Made by a program: the position numbers and the translations under genes
Assembly: GCA_937135995.1 (NCBI GenBank)
Contig: CAKZOF010000419.1
Location: forward strand, 1 to 7,836
Direction: 5' to 3'
Length of the DNA: 7,836 nucleotides
DNA from: an uncultured Pyrinomonas sp.
GTDB lineage: Bacteria; Acidobacteriota; Blastocatellia; Pyrinomonadales; Pyrinomonadaceae
Shown: positions 6,221 through 7,836 of the stretch, piece by piece
How positions within the stretch are numbered: the stretch's first letter is position 1
How the letters are laid out: every line of letters starts with the position of its first letter
The notes under the pieces: model-generated
What the model saw: only the letters and a program-made list of their open reading frames with translations
Database searches by the model: none
What the model was told of the DNA's origin: nothing

Positions 6221-6247
6221 CTCATCCGCCGTGATCGCGGCTGCGAT

Positions 6248-6532
6248 TCACAACTTGAAGTCTTTCTTTCCCTTGCTCCGACTACGCTGTTGCAAGCGTT
6301 CGAGCAGTTGACGCGTCTCTTCTTCGGCGCGGCGCTGCGACTCTTCATCTATCTCGATACGGAGGCGCAAGTGCGTGCCTTCGCGCGTCTCGGCCGGAAG
6401 ATAGGCGCGCGGGAAATCGGCGCGCCCGCGTTCATCATCGCCCAAGAGCAACACGGCCCAATCGCCATCTTCGATGCGATCGACAACGGCATGAACCGTC
6501 ACTTCGCGTTGGTTCTTCACTTCGTCTGCCAT
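6248..6532 (-). CDS. DUF3006 family protein
   Basis: A 94-residue cytoplasmic protein with the small beta-rich core of DUF3006: VTVHAVVDRIEDGDWAVLLLGDDE (11-34), DFPRAYLPAETREGTHLRLRI (39-59). The remainder (63-94) is a charged helix with Glu/Arg/Gln repeats and a Lys-rich tail, longer than the bare core. The molecular function of DUF3006 is unknown. Members are often encoded beside ComEC-like MBL-fold hydrolases, as here, where the MBL gene ends 75 bases upstream on the same strand. A functional link is therefore likely, perhaps as a subunit or regulator. ATG 6532 is the only usual start, but the obvious AGGAGG (6554-6559) lies 21 bases before it, far beyond the normal distance. Start efficiency, or use of an unusual start nearer the site, is open. 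Confidence 0.85.
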   Translation of the reverse strand: MADEVKNQREVTVHAVVDRIEDGDWAVLLLGDDERGRADFPRAYLPAETREGTHLRLRIEIDEESQRRAEEETRQLLERLQQRSRSKGKKDFKL

Positions 6533-6553
6533 GACACGTCGGAGAAACGTTTG

Positions 6554-6559
6554 CCTCCT
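6554..6559 (-). promoter_or_regulatory. Displaced consensus ribosome binding site before the DUF3006 gene
   Basis: A perfect AGGAGG on the minus strand, but 21 bases from the first ATG. No ATG, GTG or TTG in the DUF3006 frame lies between them. An in-frame ACG is only 3 bases away. It may act through an RNA fold that shortens the distance. Confidence 0.4.
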
Positions 6560-6607
6560 TTCGATTTTCGCCGCGGAACCTTGCGGAAGCGGAGAGCAGC
6601 GATCCGC

Positions 6608-7738
6608 TCAACGGCCATCGCCGGCGGCGCGCTTTTTCCGGCGCGGCTCGCCGAATTCACCGTAGGCGACGAACCCGGAGCGGTCCGAATCGTCGCGCAC
6701 GGGACGCCGCCCGACCCACACATCTTCGCTCGCCTGTCGTTCGGTCTTGACGTCGAAGTCGCGCCCGCCGCGCGTTGTGATCGTGATTTCGCCTTGAAGA
6801 TCCGTGCGATAGACGCGCACGCCCGCCGCACGCAATCGGTCGAGCACCTCCTGGCTCGGATGACCGTAGCGATTGTCGTACCCGCACGAGATGACGGCCA
6901 CTTCCGGACGGACGGCGCGCAGGAAACGTTCCGACGTCGCGTAGCGCGAGCCGTGATGGCCGACCTTGAGCACGCGCGCGCGCAAATTAGCCCCGCGCTC
7001 GATTAAACGCTCTTCCGTCTGTGCTTCGGCATCGCCCATCAGAAGCATGGAAAAATCGCCGTAATCGAGCCGCGCGACGATGGAATTGGCGTTCACGGCC
7101 GAACCGCCAGCGCGCAGTTGCTCCGTCGTAAAGAGCGGCTCGGTCGGCGCAAGCACCGTGATCACCGCGCCGCCGCCGAGATCGAACCGCTGGCCCGGTT
7201 CGGCTTTGATATATTCAGCACCGCTTCTTTCCACCGCGGCGAGAAAATCGCGATATGCCTTGGTCGTCGGCAAGACGACCTCGCCGCGCGTGCGCGTGGT
7301 GCGCGCGCCGCCGCGCTCACGGTTGTTGTCGTCCGAAGCCGACCTCGCTGGTGGCGAGAGTCCCGTGTCGAGGACGTTCTTGACGGGAAAACGATTGAAG
7401 ACTTCGTCCGCCGCGCCGATGTGATCGGCGTGCGCGTGCGATGCGATGAAAAGGTCTATCTGCTGTGCGCCCGCCCGACGCATCGCTTGGACGATGTGGT
7501 CGCCGTTGCCCGTATCACCAGCATCAATCAGCGCCACTTTGCCTTCCGGCGAGATGATGAGAATGGAATCTCCCTGCCCGACGTCGAGGACGTGAACGTG
7601 CAGTTCACCGCCAGATGGCGGAGGCGGTTTCTCGCGCCACCTCGGCCAGATCAGGTAGTAGAAGATGAGCGCTGCCCCACCGAGAACGATGGCCAAAAAC
7701 AGCAGCAGGCAACCGCAACCGCGTCTATCGCGCACCAC
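6608..7738 (-). CDS. Membrane-anchored ComEC/Rec2-like MBL-fold hydrolase
   Basis: A 376-residue metallo-hydrolase. Residues 10-31 (LLLFLAIVLGGAALIFYYLIW) form one N-terminal membrane segment after a basic start, so the catalytic domain is probably outside the membrane. The MBL domain starts at 46 with HVHVLDVGQGDSILI, the hallmark of the ComEC C-terminal branch. Metal ligands are in SHAHADHIG (His101, His103, Asp105, His106), LMGDAEAQ (Asp236) and VGHHGS (His261, His262). YGHPSQEVL (His293) and TDLQGEI close the domain. An Arg/Asp/Thr-rich insert at 128-155 and a charged tail after 330 look disordered. It lacks the ComEC channel, so it is not a full DNA-uptake protein; a secreted or periplasmic nuclease or phosphodiesterase is plausible. 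GTG 7738 has GGAGG 12 bases upstream; a second GTG follows directly. It heads the run MBL-DUF3006-purM-purN. Confidence 0.92.
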   Translation of the reverse strand: MVRDRRGCGCLLLFLAIVLGGAALIFYYLIWPRWREKPPPPSGGELHVHVLDVGQGDSILIISPEGKVALIDAGDTGNGDHIVQAMRRAGAQQIDLFIASHAHADHIGAADEVFNRFPVKNVLDTGLSPPARSASDDNNRERGGARTTRTRGEVVLPTTKAYRDFLAAVERSGAEYIKAEPGQRFDLGGGAVITVLAPTEPLFTTEQLRAGGSAVNANSIVARLDYGDFSMLLMGDAEAQTEERLIERGANLRARVLKVGHHGSRYATSERFLRAVRPEVAVISCGYDNRYGHPSQEVLDRLRAAGVRVYRTDLQGEITITTRGGRDFDVKTERQASEDVWVGRRPVRDDSDRSGFVAYGEFGEPRRKKRAAGDGR

Positions 7739-7747
7739 TCGTTCGTT

Positions 7748-7836
7748 TTGCCTCCGGATTATAGACCCAGACCCTTCGCCGACAACGCTCCTGTGTTCGC
7801 CGGCAAGGAGCGCGAAAAGTTCGCCCTCCTACGGGT
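7748..7836 (+). CDS. Possible 5' part of a divergent gene (runs off window)
   Basis: A plus-strand frame is open to the right edge and has protein-like composition: LPPDYRPRPFADNAPVF, then AGKEREKFALLR. Possible starts are TTG 7748 and GTG 7793; neither has a ribosome site. With the TTG start only 9 bases would separate it from the divergent MBL gene, and it would cover that gene's promoter candidate; the GTG start leaves 54 bases. No family can be named from 15-29 residues. The complementary minus frame, in phase with the MBL gene, also reads open here, so chance cannot be excluded. Confidence 0.3.
   Translation, partial: MPPDYRPRPFADNAPVFAGKEREKFALLR
7758..7785 (-). promoter_or_regulatory. 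Candidate promoter of the MBL-DUF3006-purM-purN run
   Basis: On the minus strand TTGTCG (7785-7780) and a consensus TATAAT (7763-7758) are 16 bases apart. Transcription would begin near 7751, inside the GGAGG ribosome site at 7755-7751. Either the start point lies slightly earlier, the message is nearly leaderless, or the TATAAT is fortuitous. Confidence 0.4.

Noticed and set aside
6290..7006. Plus-strand 238-codon frame opposite the DUF3006 and MBL genes
   Set aside because: It spans two recognisable minus-strand genes and their gap and has no motifs of its own.
1..7836. CRISPR arrays, tRNA or rRNA genes, known riboswitches
   Set aside because: No regularly spaced short repeats, cloverleaf-like or rRNA-like segments were found by eye.

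Overview
The window is about 7.8 kb of GC-rich bacterial DNA with dense coding on both strands. Its genes are a secreted subtilase with a fervidolysin-type propeptide, an alpha/beta hydrolase, a DUF3006 plus ComEC-like metallo-beta-lactamase pair, and purM/purN. That mix, with high G+C third positions, would fit a soil or thermal bacterium such as an acidobacterium. This is an impression from gene content only; no rRNA or other taxonomic marker is present.

Left region (1-1430), an accessory locus. The window opens inside a gene whose last part is a polymorphic-toxin C-terminal domain with a PD-(D/E)xK-type nuclease signature, resembling CDI tRNase tips. A small acidic protein, the probable immunity partner, follows. 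Behind it lie a broken C-terminal piece of a second, related immunity gene and then a near-identical second copy (67 of 68 bases) of the sequence that precedes the toxin's variable part. This is the architecture of a toxin-swapping locus: one intact cassette plus the debris of another between direct repeats. It is the most interesting part of the window.

Middle region (1431-4301), plus strand. About 280 bases without a recognised gene carry a plausible promoter. They lead into a complete secreted S8 peptidase with a full catalytic triad and a calcium-loop-like insertion. A 13-bp perfect hairpin terminator ends that unit. A second promoter candidate then precedes a cytoplasmic alpha/beta hydrolase with a GxSxG elbow.

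Right region (4302-7738), minus strand, convergent with the middle genes. A co-directional run reads, in transcription order: membrane-anchored ComEC-like MBL-fold hydrolase, DUF3006 protein, purM, purN, and possibly a tiny frame overlapping the purN stop as ATGA. Gaps are 75, 27 and 82 bases, so an operon is likely. PurN and PurM catalyse steps 3 and 5 of de novo purine synthesis. The MBL/DUF3006 pair is a familiar partnership of uncertain function. At the extreme right a divergent open frame with protein-like composition runs off the window.
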